Of a stretch of DNA of 64,000 nt, positions 51,707-60,761 are shown one piece after another. Each line of letters starts with the position of its first letter. Position 1 is the first letter of the stretch. Source of the DNA: Sphingomonas citri (GTDB lineage: Bacteria > Pseudomonadota > Alphaproteobacteria > Sphingomonadales > Sphingomonadaceae); assembly GCF_019429485.1 (NCBI RefSeq), contig NZ_JAHXZN010000008.1, positions 1 through 64,000 of the forward strand. Direction: 5' to 3'. The notes beneath the pieces are model-generated. The model searched no databases. It was not told the origin of the DNA and was given only the letters and a program-made list of their open reading frames with translations. Both the position numbers and the translations under genes were made by a program.

Positions 51707-51775
51707 AAGACCCACTAGCGGTCACTCAGGGCAATCTGCCGACCGAATGGTTCCGGACATTCGTTCATGTCGGCG
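51707..51775. repeat. dispersed intergenic repeat, copy C
   Basis: AAGACCCACTAGCGGTCACT at the left and GGACATTCGTTCATG at the right match copies A and B. It lies in the 285-base gap between the TetR gene and the convergent membrane protein gene. Confidence 0.55.
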
Positions 51776-51883
51776 CCTAACCGTTCGGGGCTCTGTCCGT
51801 GGCCGCCCGGCTGACTTGATCTGGCGACACGACCGACATCTGGCTTGAGAGTACGTATATCATCGCGTTACGTCGATCGTGCT

Positions 51884-53158
51884 CTACCTCGCGGTGTTCG
51901 GTCTGCGCCGGCGCAGTTCAGGTCGGGTACGTCCCTGAATCTCCGGCGTGACGGCCAGGCCTGTCCCGAGCGGCGCCACCTTGGCGTCGAACTCGCGGAT
52001 CGTCATGATCAGGGCGCAGGTCATGACAAGCGCTCCGACGAAGGCGCCGCCCATGAGATGGACGAGGAACGTCGCATAGGCGAGTAATGACGCCAGCTGC
52101 ACCAGCACGGCGATCCGTGCAGCGCGCGGCGAGGGCGAGGCGCTCGCGTACGCGAACGACAGCACGTCCGCGAGGAAGAAATAGCGGTTGTGCATCTTGG
52201 GCAGAACGTAAGGCACTAGCATCGCGCCGGTGAGCGCCACCAGCAGAACGCGGCGCGGATCGTCGAGCCGGTCACGCGCGGCAAGGGCGACGAGCACAAC
52301 GGCGATTGCCGCCACGATCAGGCCGACAACCACGCCCGGGCCGTAGGGCAGGTTCGGCGCCAACGCACGAAGCACCTGCCACATGTTCGGCACTGAGCGA
52401 GCGAGGTCGTGGAAGTACTCGCCCTGCGTCACGTACAGCCGGGCGAGATCAAGAGCTGGACGGCCGGCGAGCCACGCCGGTACCATCATGGCGGCGAAAG
52501 CGGATGGCAGGAATGCCAGCGTCCACCAGCGTCCGCGTGATGCCAGCAGCGTCGCAAGGACAAGGGGGGCTATGAAGACGGCCTGCAGCTTGAAGGACAC
52601 CGCCACCCCGGTCGCGAGCATGGCGAGCGCAATACGTCCGCGCGCGACCCCGCCCACCGCCACGAGTACGAAGCCCGCGTAGAGCGCGTCGCACTGCCCC
52701 CATGCCGGCCCGTTCGCTACGACCGTAGGTATGACGAGGAGCAGCAGCGCGCCGCGCCGCGCGGTGTCCCTGTCCACGACTGCGGCGAGCAGCCATCGCA
52801 TGCAGCCCGCCAGAAACAGCGTGCCGGCTATGGACACCAGCTTGATCGCGACCAGCTGCCCGGTCAGCGGCGCAAGCAGGGTGCCGAGCGACAGCAGGTA
52901 GAGGTAGGGCGGCGCGTATTCGGAGAAGCCGTCGCCCAGCGCCGCGAAGCGTCCATGTTCGATGAGGTAAGCGGTCCAGTGCAGCAGGTGCTCCCGGACG
53001 TCGCCGTTGGAGAGCGGCAGACAGGCGACGTAGAGGACCATCGCCAAGAGCACGCAGAGCGCCGGTGCAGGCCACCTGAAGGTCCTGCCGCTGGCAAGCG
53101 CGTTTCGGATCAGCGGCCGAGCAGGCTCGCAACTTTCGGTGGGTCTCGTCATGCGCAC
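51884..53158 (-). CDS. multispanning glycosyltransferase-like membrane protein
   Basis: A 424-residue protein with about 10-11 hydrophobic helices. The first periplasmic loop has 'NGDVREHLLHWTAYLIEHGRFAALGDGFSEYAPPYLYLLS', which resembles GT-C polyprenol-phosphate-dependent mannosyltransferases (GT87/DUF2029-like) with an Asp after helix 1 and a Y-PP-Y motif. 'WGQCDALYAGFVL' and 'LPKMHNRYFFLADVLSFAYA' also fit GT-C proteins. It begins one base after the TonB receptor stop, so it is the last gene of the sigma/FecR operon. The sugar and acceptor are unknown. Confidence 0.7.
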   Translation of the reverse strand: MRMTRPTESCEPARPLIRNALASGRTFRWPAPALCVLLAMVLYVACLPLSNGDVREHLLHWTAYLIEHGRFAALGDGFSEYAPPYLYLLSLGTLLAPLTGQLVAIKLVSIAGTLFLAGCMRWLLAAVVDRDTARRGALLLLVIPTVVANGPAWGQCDALYAGFVLVAVGGVARGRIALAMLATGVAVSFKLQAVFIAPLVLATLLASRGRWWTLAFLPSAFAAMMVPAWLAGRPALDLARLYVTQGEYFHDLARSVPNMWQVLRALAPNLPYGPGVVVGLIVAAIAVVLVALAARDRLDDPRRVLLVALTGAMLVPYVLPKMHNRYFFLADVLSFAYASASPSPRAARIAVLVQLASLLAYATFLVHLMGGAFVGALVMTCALIMTIREFDAKVAPLGTGLAVTPEIQGRTRPELRRRRPNTAR

Positions 53159-53159
53159 C

Positions 53160-55646
53160 TCAGAAGCTCGCGTCGACGCCGACGCGCAGCGTGCGCGGCC
53201 GCAGCGGGGTCACCTGCTCGCGCCCGGTCGTGAAGGGAGTTCCCAGCGCGAAGCGATTCCCCTGCGTGTCGAGGAGGTTGGTCACGCCGGCCGTCAGGGC
53301 CACCGGGCCGAACGCCAGGCGTGCGGTAAGCCCGGTGTCGACATAGTCGCCCTGCGCTTGGCCAAGCACGGGTCCGACGCCCAGCCTCGAGCGGCCGACG
53401 TAACGCAGCCAGCCGTCGAGCCGGAGCGCCCGTGCCCCGAACTGCCCGTCGTAGCTGACGCCCAGTCGAGTCGTGATCCGAGCGATGTTCGGGATCTGTC
53501 GAAGCCGCGCCAGCACCTGCGCGCGCGCGTCGGCGACATCGGACGCGACACCTGCGGTAAGGGCGTGGACTAGATCCGCGGAGGGTTCGTCGATCTCGCT
53601 GTCGTTGAAGGTCGCCGCAGTCTCGACGCGGACGCCGGCAATCGGGACGGCGCCGGCAGTCGCCTCGATGGTCCACAGTCGCCCGTCCCCCACATTGGCC
53701 GTCGTCGGCAGCCCTGACGGATCGATGAAGTCGGCCTGGATGTCCCGCCAGGACGTGCGCGCAACCGTCACCGCGAGGTCGAGGGCATCGCGCCGCGGCC
53801 GACCCGTGCGCACCCCGGCCTCGATCGTGGCCACGCGGTCGTCGCGGAAGCGGCGGACGTAGTCGCCGTCGATTGCGATGCCGCCGGGACGGAAGCCCTG
53901 CTGATAGCGCAGGAACAGGCTTGTGTGCGGCGCCAGGTCGATGAGCGCGGAGGCGGCCGGAAGCGCGATCGTCTGACGCCTGCTCGCTGACGTCGCCCGC
54001 GCGGCCGCCAGCGCGAACTCCGGGACGTCCTCGCCTGCCCCGCCGAGCTCGGTCCGGGTGACGCGCAGACCGGCGGAGGTGAGCAGTCCCGGCAGCATCC
54101 GCACGCCAGCCTCGCCGTACAGCGTGGTCTCGTCGATGCGGTTGGCGACGCCCGTCGTCGGCAGCGGAGTGTCGGGCGCGCCGAACAGCCGTCGGAGCCG
54201 TGTGTCGTTGCGGACGTAGCTGAAGCCGGCGAGCCAGCCCGAGCCGTCGGGCGCGGACTGCCACAGCCGGGTCTCGTTGGCGGTCATCCGCGTGCGGTTG
54301 GCCTGGGCGAAGAGCTGTGGCGGACCGCCGGGCGGCGTGGCGTCGTAGCGCTCGGTGAGGTCGTGCGCAGTGACACCCGTCGTGGAGCGCAGCCGTACCG
54401 CACCGAGCTGCCCCGCGAGCACCAGCTGCGCCTGCGCAAAGTCCGCGCGGAACCCCTCCGTGACCATGGCGTCCCGCGTCAGCGGCGCTGCGTCCCGGTC
54501 GGCATACTGGCTATCCGCGCCGCGGATGCGCTGCCCCACGGCGATCACCTCGGCGCTCCAGCCGTCCCCCAGCCGCAGCAGCGCCGCGGCGCGGCCGCCG
54601 TAGATGCGGGTGGCGTTCACGTCGGTGCGTCCCAGCGCCGGCTTGTCGATGTAGCCGCCCTCGCGCGCGGCTGTCCCAACCACACGGAGCCCGAGCCGGT
54701 CATCGACGATCGGAAGATTGAGGGTGGCCTGCGCGTCGGCGCTGCCCGCACCGTGCGCCGTGAGCGCGCCGCCGAGCGTCGCGCTGCCGTAGCTCGCTGC
54801 CAGATCGGGCTCGTTCGGCACGAGGCGGATCAGTCCGCCCAGCGAGCCTGCACCGTAGAGCGTTCCCTGGGGCCCCTCGAGCACCTCGACGGCGGCGAGG
54901 TCGGCGAGTCTAAGGTCGGGATCGGGCGCGTTGTAGCTCAGACGCAGGTCGCCGAGGTACTGGCCGACCGTAGCCTGCGTAGGGCCGGTGAAGCTCGAAT
55001 CGGCGATGCCGCGGATGAAGAGCTTGTTGCGCCCTGCACCCAGGTAGGTGGAGGCGATGCTGGCGAGGCGAGTGGTCAGCCGGTCGGTGCCGCCGGAGCC
55101 GCCGAGCTTGAGCTCGACGCCCTCGACGCGGTGCGTGTCCCCGGCGAAGCGCTCGTGCGGGATCTCACGCTTGCTCGCGGTGACGATCACGTCGTCGGGA
55201 GCAGGCTCGGCTTGCGAAACCCTGTCGGCAGGCAGTCGCCGCGGCGTTGGCGCCGGGATCGTAGTCGGGACGATCCTCCAGCTCGCCGCACCGATCGGCT
55301 GGACGCGGGCGCTAGCCGCCTTGGCGATAGTGAGAAGAGCGGCGGCGGGATCGTATCGGCCGTGGAGAGCCGGAACCGGACGGGCCCAGAGACGGCGGTC
55401 AGGCACCACTACGCTGATCCGCGCCGCACGCCCGAGCGCTATGACCTGCCGGCCAAGCGGCGCCGCAGGCAGATCGAGCGACAGGACCTGTGCCGCCGCG
55501 GGGGCCGCCCAGAGCGCCGCAGCCATCGCAAGCGGCACCAGCCGCGAGAACAGGAGAGCGCGCCGAACCTGCCGCAATATGAGTCTTGCGGGCACTTCTG
55601 TTTCAGTCGGGAAGGGACGAGGACATCTGCCCTCCGCCCCTCTCAC
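53160..55646 (-). CDS. FecA-like TonB receptor with STN signalling domain
   Basis: An 828-residue receptor. The start at 55646 overlaps the FecR stop by 4 bases; the leader is long (about 53 residues, cut near AAAQ), so a later start is possible. The STN domain at about 55-125 ('LSLDLPAAPLGRQVIALGRAARISVVVPDRRLWARPVPALHGRYDPAAALLTIAKAASARV') contacts FecR in trans-envelope signalling. The plug begins 'DDVIVTASKRE' with 'GPQGTLYGAGSLGGLIRLV', and the protein ends 'RTLRVGVDASF'. The ligand is unknown: possibly a siderophore, cofactor or glycan. Confidence 0.92.
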   Translation of the reverse strand: MRGAEGRCPRPFPTETEVPARLILRQVRRALLFSRLVPLAMAAALWAAPAAAQVLSLDLPAAPLGRQVIALGRAARISVVVPDRRLWARPVPALHGRYDPAAALLTIAKAASARVQPIGAASWRIVPTTIPAPTPRRLPADRVSQAEPAPDDVIVTASKREIPHERFAGDTHRVEGVELKLGGSGGTDRLTTRLASIASTYLGAGRNKLFIRGIADSSFTGPTQATVGQYLGDLRLSYNAPDPDLRLADLAAVEVLEGPQGTLYGAGSLGGLIRLVPNEPDLAASYGSATLGGALTAHGAGSADAQATLNLPIVDDRLGLRVVGTAAREGGYIDKPALGRTDVNATRIYGGRAAALLRLGDGWSAEVIAVGQRIRGADSQYADRDAAPLTRDAMVTEGFRADFAQAQLVLAGQLGAVRLRSTTGVTAHDLTERYDATPPGGPPQLFAQANRTRMTANETRLWQSAPDGSGWLAGFSYVRNDTRLRRLFGAPDTPLPTTGVANRIDETTLYGEAGVRMLPGLLTSAGLRVTRTELGGAGEDVPEFALAAARATSASRRQTIALPAASALIDLAPHTSLFLRYQQGFRPGGIAIDGDYVRRFRDDRVATIEAGVRTGRPRRDALDLAVTVARTSWRDIQADFIDPSGLPTTANVGDGRLWTIEATAGAVPIAGVRVETAATFNDSEIDEPSADLVHALTAGVASDVADARAQVLARLRQIPNIARITTRLGVSYDGQFGARALRLDGWLRYVGRSRLGVGPVLGQAQGDYVDTGLTARLAFGPVALTAGVTNLLDTQGNRFALGTPFTTGREQVTPLRPRTLRVGVDASF

Positions 55647-56572
55647 TCGCGTGGTTCCAGAGTCCAGCCTGATGCGTCGACATGCACCCTCACGTCGAGC
55701 AGCGCCCCCAGCGTCGCCGGATCGGAGCGCAGGCTGGGCAGGTCCAGCGTACCTTGGAACTGCCGGGTCGCCACTGCCGGCGAGACCCGCACACGACGGC
55801 CGAGCTGGCGTGACAGGTCCGCCGCTACTTCGCCGAGCGGGGCACCGTCATAGGCCAAGCGGCCCTCGTGCCACGCCCCAACGTCCGACACCGCCACTCG
55901 GCCTTCCACCAGGCGATCACCCTCCGCAACGACCGTCTCGCCTGCATCAAGACGCAGGGCCGCACCGTCGGGATCGACGAGCACCGCGCCTTCAGAGACC
56001 GCGACACGGGTCAGCGCGCCGGCACGCTTCACGTCGAAGACGGTCCCGATGTCGGTCAGCGCGAGGCCGCCCGCGTCGACGCGGAAGGGCCGTGCCGCAT
56101 CGTGACGGACGCGGAAGAGCGCTTCACCGGCTTCCACGATGGCACGTCGCTGATCCGCGCGATCGAGCATGACCCGCGACCCCCCAGCGAGGATCACCGA
56201 GCTGCCGTCTGCGAGCGCCAGGACGCGCTGCTCTCCGGCGCGGGTCTCCACGGCGTAGGGCTTTGCCCGCTCCTGCCAGGCGGTGACTCCGATCGCACCG
56301 ATCACGGCAGCAGCCGCTGCGGCACCAAGCCAGCGTCCGGCATGAGGGCGGGCCGGGCCAGGCTTTTGCGACGCTGTGGCCACCACCGAAGTACCGGCAG
56401 GCAGCTGCGCCACCGTGCGCTCGGCGCCTGCGAGCGCGAGAACCGCGGCGTCATAGCGGGCCGAACGGGCGGCGTCGGCCTCGAGCCAGGTGGTGAAGCC
56501 GTCCCAGTCGGTGAAATCGCGATCCGCCACGCGCGCCGCCCAGTCCACCGCTTCCTCGTCGATCCGGGTCAT
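55643..56572 (-). CDS. FecR-type anti-sigma regulator
   Basis: A 309-residue inner-membrane signal protein. An N-terminal DUF4880 segment ('WAARVADRDFTDWDGFTTWLEADAARSARYDAAVLAL') that binds the sigma factor is followed by a single helix near 90-110, a FecR domain ('ETRAGEQRVLALADGSSVILAGGSRVMLD') and a C-terminal STN-binding DUF4974-like part ('FQGTLDLPSLRSDPATLGALLDVRVHVD'). It overlaps both the sigma gene and the receptor by 4 bases and relays receptor occupancy to the sigma factor. Confidence 0.92.
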   Translation of the reverse strand: MTRIDEEAVDWAARVADRDFTDWDGFTTWLEADAARSARYDAAVLALAGAERTVAQLPAGTSVVATASQKPGPARPHAGRWLGAAAAAAVIGAIGVTAWQERAKPYAVETRAGEQRVLALADGSSVILAGGSRVMLDRADQRRAIVEAGEALFRVRHDAARPFRVDAGGLALTDIGTVFDVKRAGALTRVAVSEGAVLVDPDGAALRLDAGETVVAEGDRLVEGRVAVSDVGAWHEGRLAYDGAPLGEVAADLSRQLGRRVRVSPAVATRQFQGTLDLPSLRSDPATLGALLDVRVHVDASGWTLEPRE

Positions 56573-57057
56573 AGTTCTTCCTTCAGGGCGGCGAGCGCGC
56601 GGCAGGCGACGCGGAGGTCAGCCTCCACTGTGCTGAGGCTGACGCCGAGCTCGGCGGCGATCTGGCGCTGCGATACGCCGTCTATGCGCGCGCGGCGGAA
56701 CACCGTCTCCCGACGCGTGCCGAGATCGGCGAGCACCTGTGCGACGCGCGCCACCTCCTGGCGCGCAGCGACGACGCGCTCGCCCGTCGCCGCCTCGCTC
56801 GCGCTTGCCTCGCTCCAAGCATGGTCGCGCGCCTGCGCCTTGATGCGCGAGCGGTGACGATCGATCATCAGCGTGTCGGCGGCGCGGAAGAGATAGGAGA
56901 GCGGGTTGTCGATCGGTCCGTTCGGTCGCGCCGAGACCTTGATCCACAGGTCGTGCAACAGGTCCTCCGCCGCATCGCCCGCCCCGCGCGCGACGAGGAA
57001 GCGGACGAGCCGGTCGCGGTTGTCGAGGTAGACGGCTTCGAGCCCGGTCGGGGGCAT
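56569..57057 (-). CDS. FecI-type ECF sigma factor
   Basis: A 162-residue sigma factor starting at 57057 (MPPTGLEAVYL). Region 2 is 'DNRDRLVRFLVARGAGDAAEDLLHDLWIKVSARPNGPIDNPLSYLFRAADTLMIDRHRS', and region 4 is 'RETVFRRARIDGVSQRQIAAELGVSLSTVEADLRVACRALAAL'. It is the first gene of the sigma-FecR-receptor-membrane protein operon. It would direct transcription of the operon when the receptor is occupied; classic fecI is not autoregulated, so this needs the promoter to be known. Confidence 0.92.
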   Translation of the reverse strand: MPPTGLEAVYLDNRDRLVRFLVARGAGDAAEDLLHDLWIKVSARPNGPIDNPLSYLFRAADTLMIDRHRSRIKAQARDHAWSEASASEAATGERVVAARQEVARVAQVLADLGTRRETVFRRARIDGVSQRQIAAELGVSLSTVEADLRVACRALAALKEEL

Positions 57058-57120
57058 GGGTCTCACTGTCTGTGGTCTTGGAAACAGCGCGTCCCTAGCC
57101 GTCGTCGCTCGAAGAGAGAA

Positions 57121-57157
57121 GGAGCTCCACCCGCTAGGGGTGGACGGGTGGAGCTCC
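57121..57157. terminator. 13-base perfect stem-loop between autotransporter and sigma gene
   Basis: GGAGCTCCACCCG (57121-57133) and CGGGTGGAGCTCC (57145-57157) form a perfect 13-base inverted repeat with an 11-base loop. No T run follows on either strand. It lies about 40 bases after the autotransporter stop and 64 before the sigma start on the same strand, so it may terminate read-through or act in the sigma leader. Confidence 0.6.
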
Positions 57158-57197
57158 CGTAGTCCGCACGTGGCAGGGGGATGCACGTGCGGTTCGC

Positions 57198-60100
57198 CTA
57201 GAAGGCGAACTGGAGAGCGGCGCGTGCGGAGAGCGCGACGTCGCCGAAGCGGCGCTCGGCGGCAGCTTCGCCGCTGAGCCTGACCTCGCTGGTACCGGTG
57301 ACCGCGCGCGCCTTGGCGACCCAGCCGCCGTCGCGCGCCTCGGGGTCTAGCGTGAACGCCGTACCGTTGGCGAAGCTGGCCGTGGTCTGGCCGAGCGCGC
57401 CGGCGACGCGCTCGCGCCAGCCGCCCTCGAGCTCGAGCCTGGTCCACTGGTCGTAGCGGTTCGAGCCGCCGATGTTCAGGCCAGCGGCGAGGCTGCCGGT
57501 CAACGCCAGCTCGTCGCTGGTGCGCTCGCGCACTGCGAGGTCGATCGCGGTGCCCCCGCCGCTCTCGCGATAGGCATCCTCGTTGAGGCGGTAGTAGTCG
57601 AGCGCGACCGTGGGTCGCAGCGAGATGCGCCCGATCAGGTGCTCGTACGCGACGGCCGCCGCGCCCGAGTAGAGCTGCGCGTTCCAGTCGGCGGTGGCGC
57701 GGCGGCTGACCGCCTCGTTGCCGATCGCGCCGTCGAAGCGCCGCACGCTGTCGAGCGAGATCCACGCCGCCGACGCCCGTGCGCTGGCGGACAGGCCGCC
57801 CCAGTGGCCGCGCCAGTGGCCGGCGAGCTCGTACTGCTTGTGGTCGACGCGGTTGAGCGCCTCGCCCTCGCTGTCGCGGCCCGACAGGTAGCTCAGTGAC
57901 ACGCCGATGTTGCCCATGCCGGTCTTCCGCTCGAGCCCGCCCGAGAAGCCCCAGCCGTTCACGTCGTAGCTGAGCGTTTCGCGCGTCGCCTTCGACGAGT
58001 CCCAGCCGAGCGGGGTGAGCCAGGCACCCCAGCTTCCCTCCTCCGTGAAGCGGCCGCTCGGCTCCAGCAGCTGTCGTGCCGCGACGCGCGAGCCGAGCGT
58101 CACGCCCTCGAACACGCCGCCAGCGTAGTTGGGCAGCATCTGATCGACCGCACCGCGGAACTCGCCTCCATCGTAGATGCCGCGGATCGCCGCGGCGAGC
58201 TTCGCGTCACCGCCGAGCGCCTTGTCGATCGCGTCGAAGGCGCTCGCCTGAGCGCGGTTGAAGCCGAGCTCGCCCGTCGCTTTCCGGATCACGTCGACGG
58301 CGATCTGGTTGGGCAGCGTCGTCACCAATGCCCCCTTGTAGAGGAAGGGCACGTTCTCGGTGGTGAGCGACAGATTGGACGCGCCGGTCAGCGTGCCCGC
58401 GGTGAGCACGACGTAACGGCCCGCGACGTCGCTGCCGCCAGTCACGCGCAGCGCGAGCTTGGTGTCGGTGCCGATGGTGGTGGCGCCGGCGACCTGGATG
58501 ACGTTGGCGGCGGGGTTCGCGCGGTCGAGGCCGACGCTCAGCACCGACTTGGCGCCGAGATCGAGCGAGCCGATGCTGGTGGCGCCGGTCGGCGCGAAGG
58601 TGCCGCCGCCCGCCGCGACGCTGACGGCGGCGCCGCCAGCGTTGAGGAGACGGCCGGCGAACACGCCGGTGCCCGCGATCGTCAGGCGATCCGCGCCGCC
58701 CCCGAAGTCAGCGGTGCCGGCGAACTTGGCGGTGCCCGAGATCGCGAGCGTGTCGGCACCCGCGCCGAAGGTCGCGGTGCCGGCGTAGCCGCTCGCTCCC
58801 GCCATCGTCAGCCGGTTGCTGCCAGCGCCGAACGTCACGTCGCCGGCGACCGTGCCGGCCCCAACCTCGAGCAGATCGTCGCCGCTGCCGAAGCGGATGA
58901 CGCCTGTGATCGACGGGGCGGTGGCGCCGCTCGCGCCCACCACCTGGCGTACGACCGTGCCCGAGGTCGTCGCCGAGAGATCGATCGCGACGTTCCCGCT
59001 GGCGGAGCTGGCGCCGCTCGCGACGATGGCCCCGCTGTTCTCGACCAGCAGCAGCGTGCCCGAGCGATCGAGGATCGCGGTCGCGGCCGTGCCCGCGCCG
59101 GCGCGGATCGTCCCGCTGTTGCGGATCGCGGGGAGCAAGGCCCCCGCCTCGACCGACACCGCGATCGCTTGGGTCGCACCGCCCGTCGCGGCCGCGTTGA
59201 CGAGGCCGCCGACGCGCAGCTCGGGCGTGGTCGCGCCGGCGCCGAAGCGGATCGCGGTGGCGTTGCCGCCGCTCGCCCCCGCCTGGACGCTGCCGCCCAC
59301 CGCCACGCCGCCCGTGATCGTGACGGCGCCGCCGAGGCCGCCGATCGCCAGCGAGTTCGACGCGACGCCCGCGTAGACGCCGTCCGCGGTGACCTTGCCG
59401 TCGATCACCAGCCCCGCCGCGGGGGTCTTGCCCGAGACCGCGCCGATCGTAACCGCACGCCCGGCGGTGCCGATCTGGAAGGCGGGCGCGCCGCCGAAGC
59501 TGACGACGTCGGCGACCTTGCCGGTGGCATTGCCGAGCACGATGCCGCCGCCCACGTTACTGGCGACGATCAGCGCGGGCCCGCCCTGGAGCAGGTCGTC
59601 GGCGTCGAGCTTCGATGCGCCCGTGGGCGGCGAGGTGTAGCGATAGCCCGTCGCGCCGATCAGCCCCTGCACGGTGAGCGCTCCGCCGACATCGCCGTCG
59701 AGCCGTGCGCCGACCGCGCCCTGGCCTGACGCGGTGATCGTGCCGCCGAGCGTCACGCTGCCGCTCACGGCGTCCAGTCGCACGCCGACGGAGCGGTCGC
59801 CGACGACGGTCGTCTTGCCGTCGTGGGTGACGTCTCCTGTGGCCGCCCCGCCAAGATAGATGCCCGCGGAGTCGTTGCCCTCGACCATGATCTCGCCGGC
59901 GTTGCCGATGTTGCCCGTGAACCGGCCGGCGGTGCGGATGCCGTAGCGCCGGGCGCCATTCGCGAAGGGACCGTCGAGATCGCCGTCCTTGTCGGCGTCC
60001 GCCGGCGCGTAGGTCTCGTCGAGGATCAGCTTGCCGGTGTTGGCGATGTCGCCGCGCACGTTGTCCTGCGTAAGGATCGCGGTGGCGTCGCTGGCGTCCG

Positions 60101-60335
60101 TGATCTGGACGAGGCCGCCGTTGGCGACCTTGTTGTCGCTGTCGATCGTCACCGCGACGCCGCTGGTGGGCACGACGGCGCCGTTGGCGCCGATCCGCAG
60201 GTCATCGCGCGCGCCGGCCTTCACGGTGGAGGTGCGCACCGACGTGGTCTGGCGAGTGTCGATGGCGGTCTCCGCCGACGCTACGCCGGTGACAATCAAA
60301 GTGGACAGGCTGGTGGAAGCAAGCAGTCTACGCAA
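57198..60335 (-). CDS. autotransporter (type Va) surface protein
   Basis: A 1045-residue protein. The start is TTG at 60335, with AGGGG upstream and no in-frame ATG nearby; it gives the leader 'RRLLASTSLSTLIVTGVASA'. The passenger (about 25-720) is Gly/Ala-rich with repeating beta-helix-like turns ('GDVTFGAGSNRLTMAG', 'GTATFGAGADTLAISG', 'GTADFGGGADRLTIAG'). A C-terminal autotransporter barrel (about 770-1045) contains 'WGAWLTPLGWDSSKATRETLSYDVNGWGFSGGLERK' and ends in 'ALQFAF'. No protease triad or adhesion motif is visible, so it is a surface protein of unknown binding role. Confidence 0.88.
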   Translation of the reverse strand: MRRLLASTSLSTLIVTGVASAETAIDTRQTTSVRTSTVKAGARDDLRIGANGAVVPTSGVAVTIDSDNKVANGGLVQITDASDATAILTQDNVRGDIANTGKLILDETYAPADADKDGDLDGPFANGARRYGIRTAGRFTGNIGNAGEIMVEGNDSAGIYLGGAATGDVTHDGKTTVVGDRSVGVRLDAVSGSVTLGGTITASGQGAVGARLDGDVGGALTVQGLIGATGYRYTSPPTGASKLDADDLLQGGPALIVASNVGGGIVLGNATGKVADVVSFGGAPAFQIGTAGRAVTIGAVSGKTPAAGLVIDGKVTADGVYAGVASNSLAIGGLGGAVTITGGVAVGGSVQAGASGGNATAIRFGAGATTPELRVGGLVNAAATGGATQAIAVSVEAGALLPAIRNSGTIRAGAGTAATAILDRSGTLLLVENSGAIVASGASSASGNVAIDLSATTSGTVVRQVVGASGATAPSITGVIRFGSGDDLLEVGAGTVAGDVTFGAGSNRLTMAGASGYAGTATFGAGADTLAISGTAKFAGTADFGGGADRLTIAGTGVFAGRLLNAGGAAVSVAAGGGTFAPTGATSIGSLDLGAKSVLSVGLDRANPAANVIQVAGATTIGTDTKLALRVTGGSDVAGRYVVLTAGTLTGASNLSLTTENVPFLYKGALVTTLPNQIAVDVIRKATGELGFNRAQASAFDAIDKALGGDAKLAAAIRGIYDGGEFRGAVDQMLPNYAGGVFEGVTLGSRVAARQLLEPSGRFTEEGSWGAWLTPLGWDSSKATRETLSYDVNGWGFSGGLERKTGMGNIGVSLSYLSGRDSEGEALNRVDHKQYELAGHWRGHWGGLSASARASAAWISLDSVRRFDGAIGNEAVSRRATADWNAQLYSGAAAVAYEHLIGRISLRPTVALDYYRLNEDAYRESGGGTAIDLAVRERTSDELALTGSLAAGLNIGGSNRYDQWTRLELEGGWRERVAGALGQTTASFANGTAFTLDPEARDGGWVAKARAVTGTSEVRLSGEAAAERRFGDVALSARAALQFAF

Positions 60336-60515
60336 TGATGAGCCCCTATGATCTTGTTCTCGAGGGGCAGGACGGAGCGGTTTGTGCGAAACCTTGGTTC
60401 ATTGCGGATGAAAAGATGATTGTCGCCGCATAAAGGTATCGGCCGCACGTCTCCGTCTGCTAGTGGGGTACTTCGGATCTGGCACAACGCCGACCGCCCC
60501 ACCAAGGAGACGACC

Positions 60516-60761
60516 ATGATCGTGAAGTTTCTCGGCGCCACTGCCGCGCTGACCCTCGCCGCCGCGCCCGCTCTCGCGGCACGGGCAAATCCGGCCGCAT
60601 CGCTATCTGTCGCCAAATCTGGGCGCGCCGCCTCCTCCGCCAGCCGCTCGAGCGAGATGTTGGGTGGCGGCGGCGCTATCGTCGCTGCCGTGGCCGCGGC
60701 CGCAGTGATCGCCGGCATCATCATCATCGCGGACGACGGAGACGATTCCGACAGCAATTGA
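60516..60761 (+). CDS. small exported sphingomonad protein with C-terminal helix
   Basis: An 81-residue protein with AAGGAGA seven bases before ATG. It has a signal peptide ('FLGATAALTLAAAPALAA') and a second hydrophobic helix near 52-70 ('GGGAIVAAVAAAAVIAGIIIIADD') followed by an acidic tail 'DGDDSDSN'. Small proteins of this layout are common in sphingomonads. Function unknown. Divergent from the autotransporter. Confidence 0.8.
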   Translation: MIVKFLGATAALTLAAAPALAARANPAASLSVAKSGRAASSASRSSEMLGGGGAIVAAVAAAAVIAGIIIIADDGDDSDSN

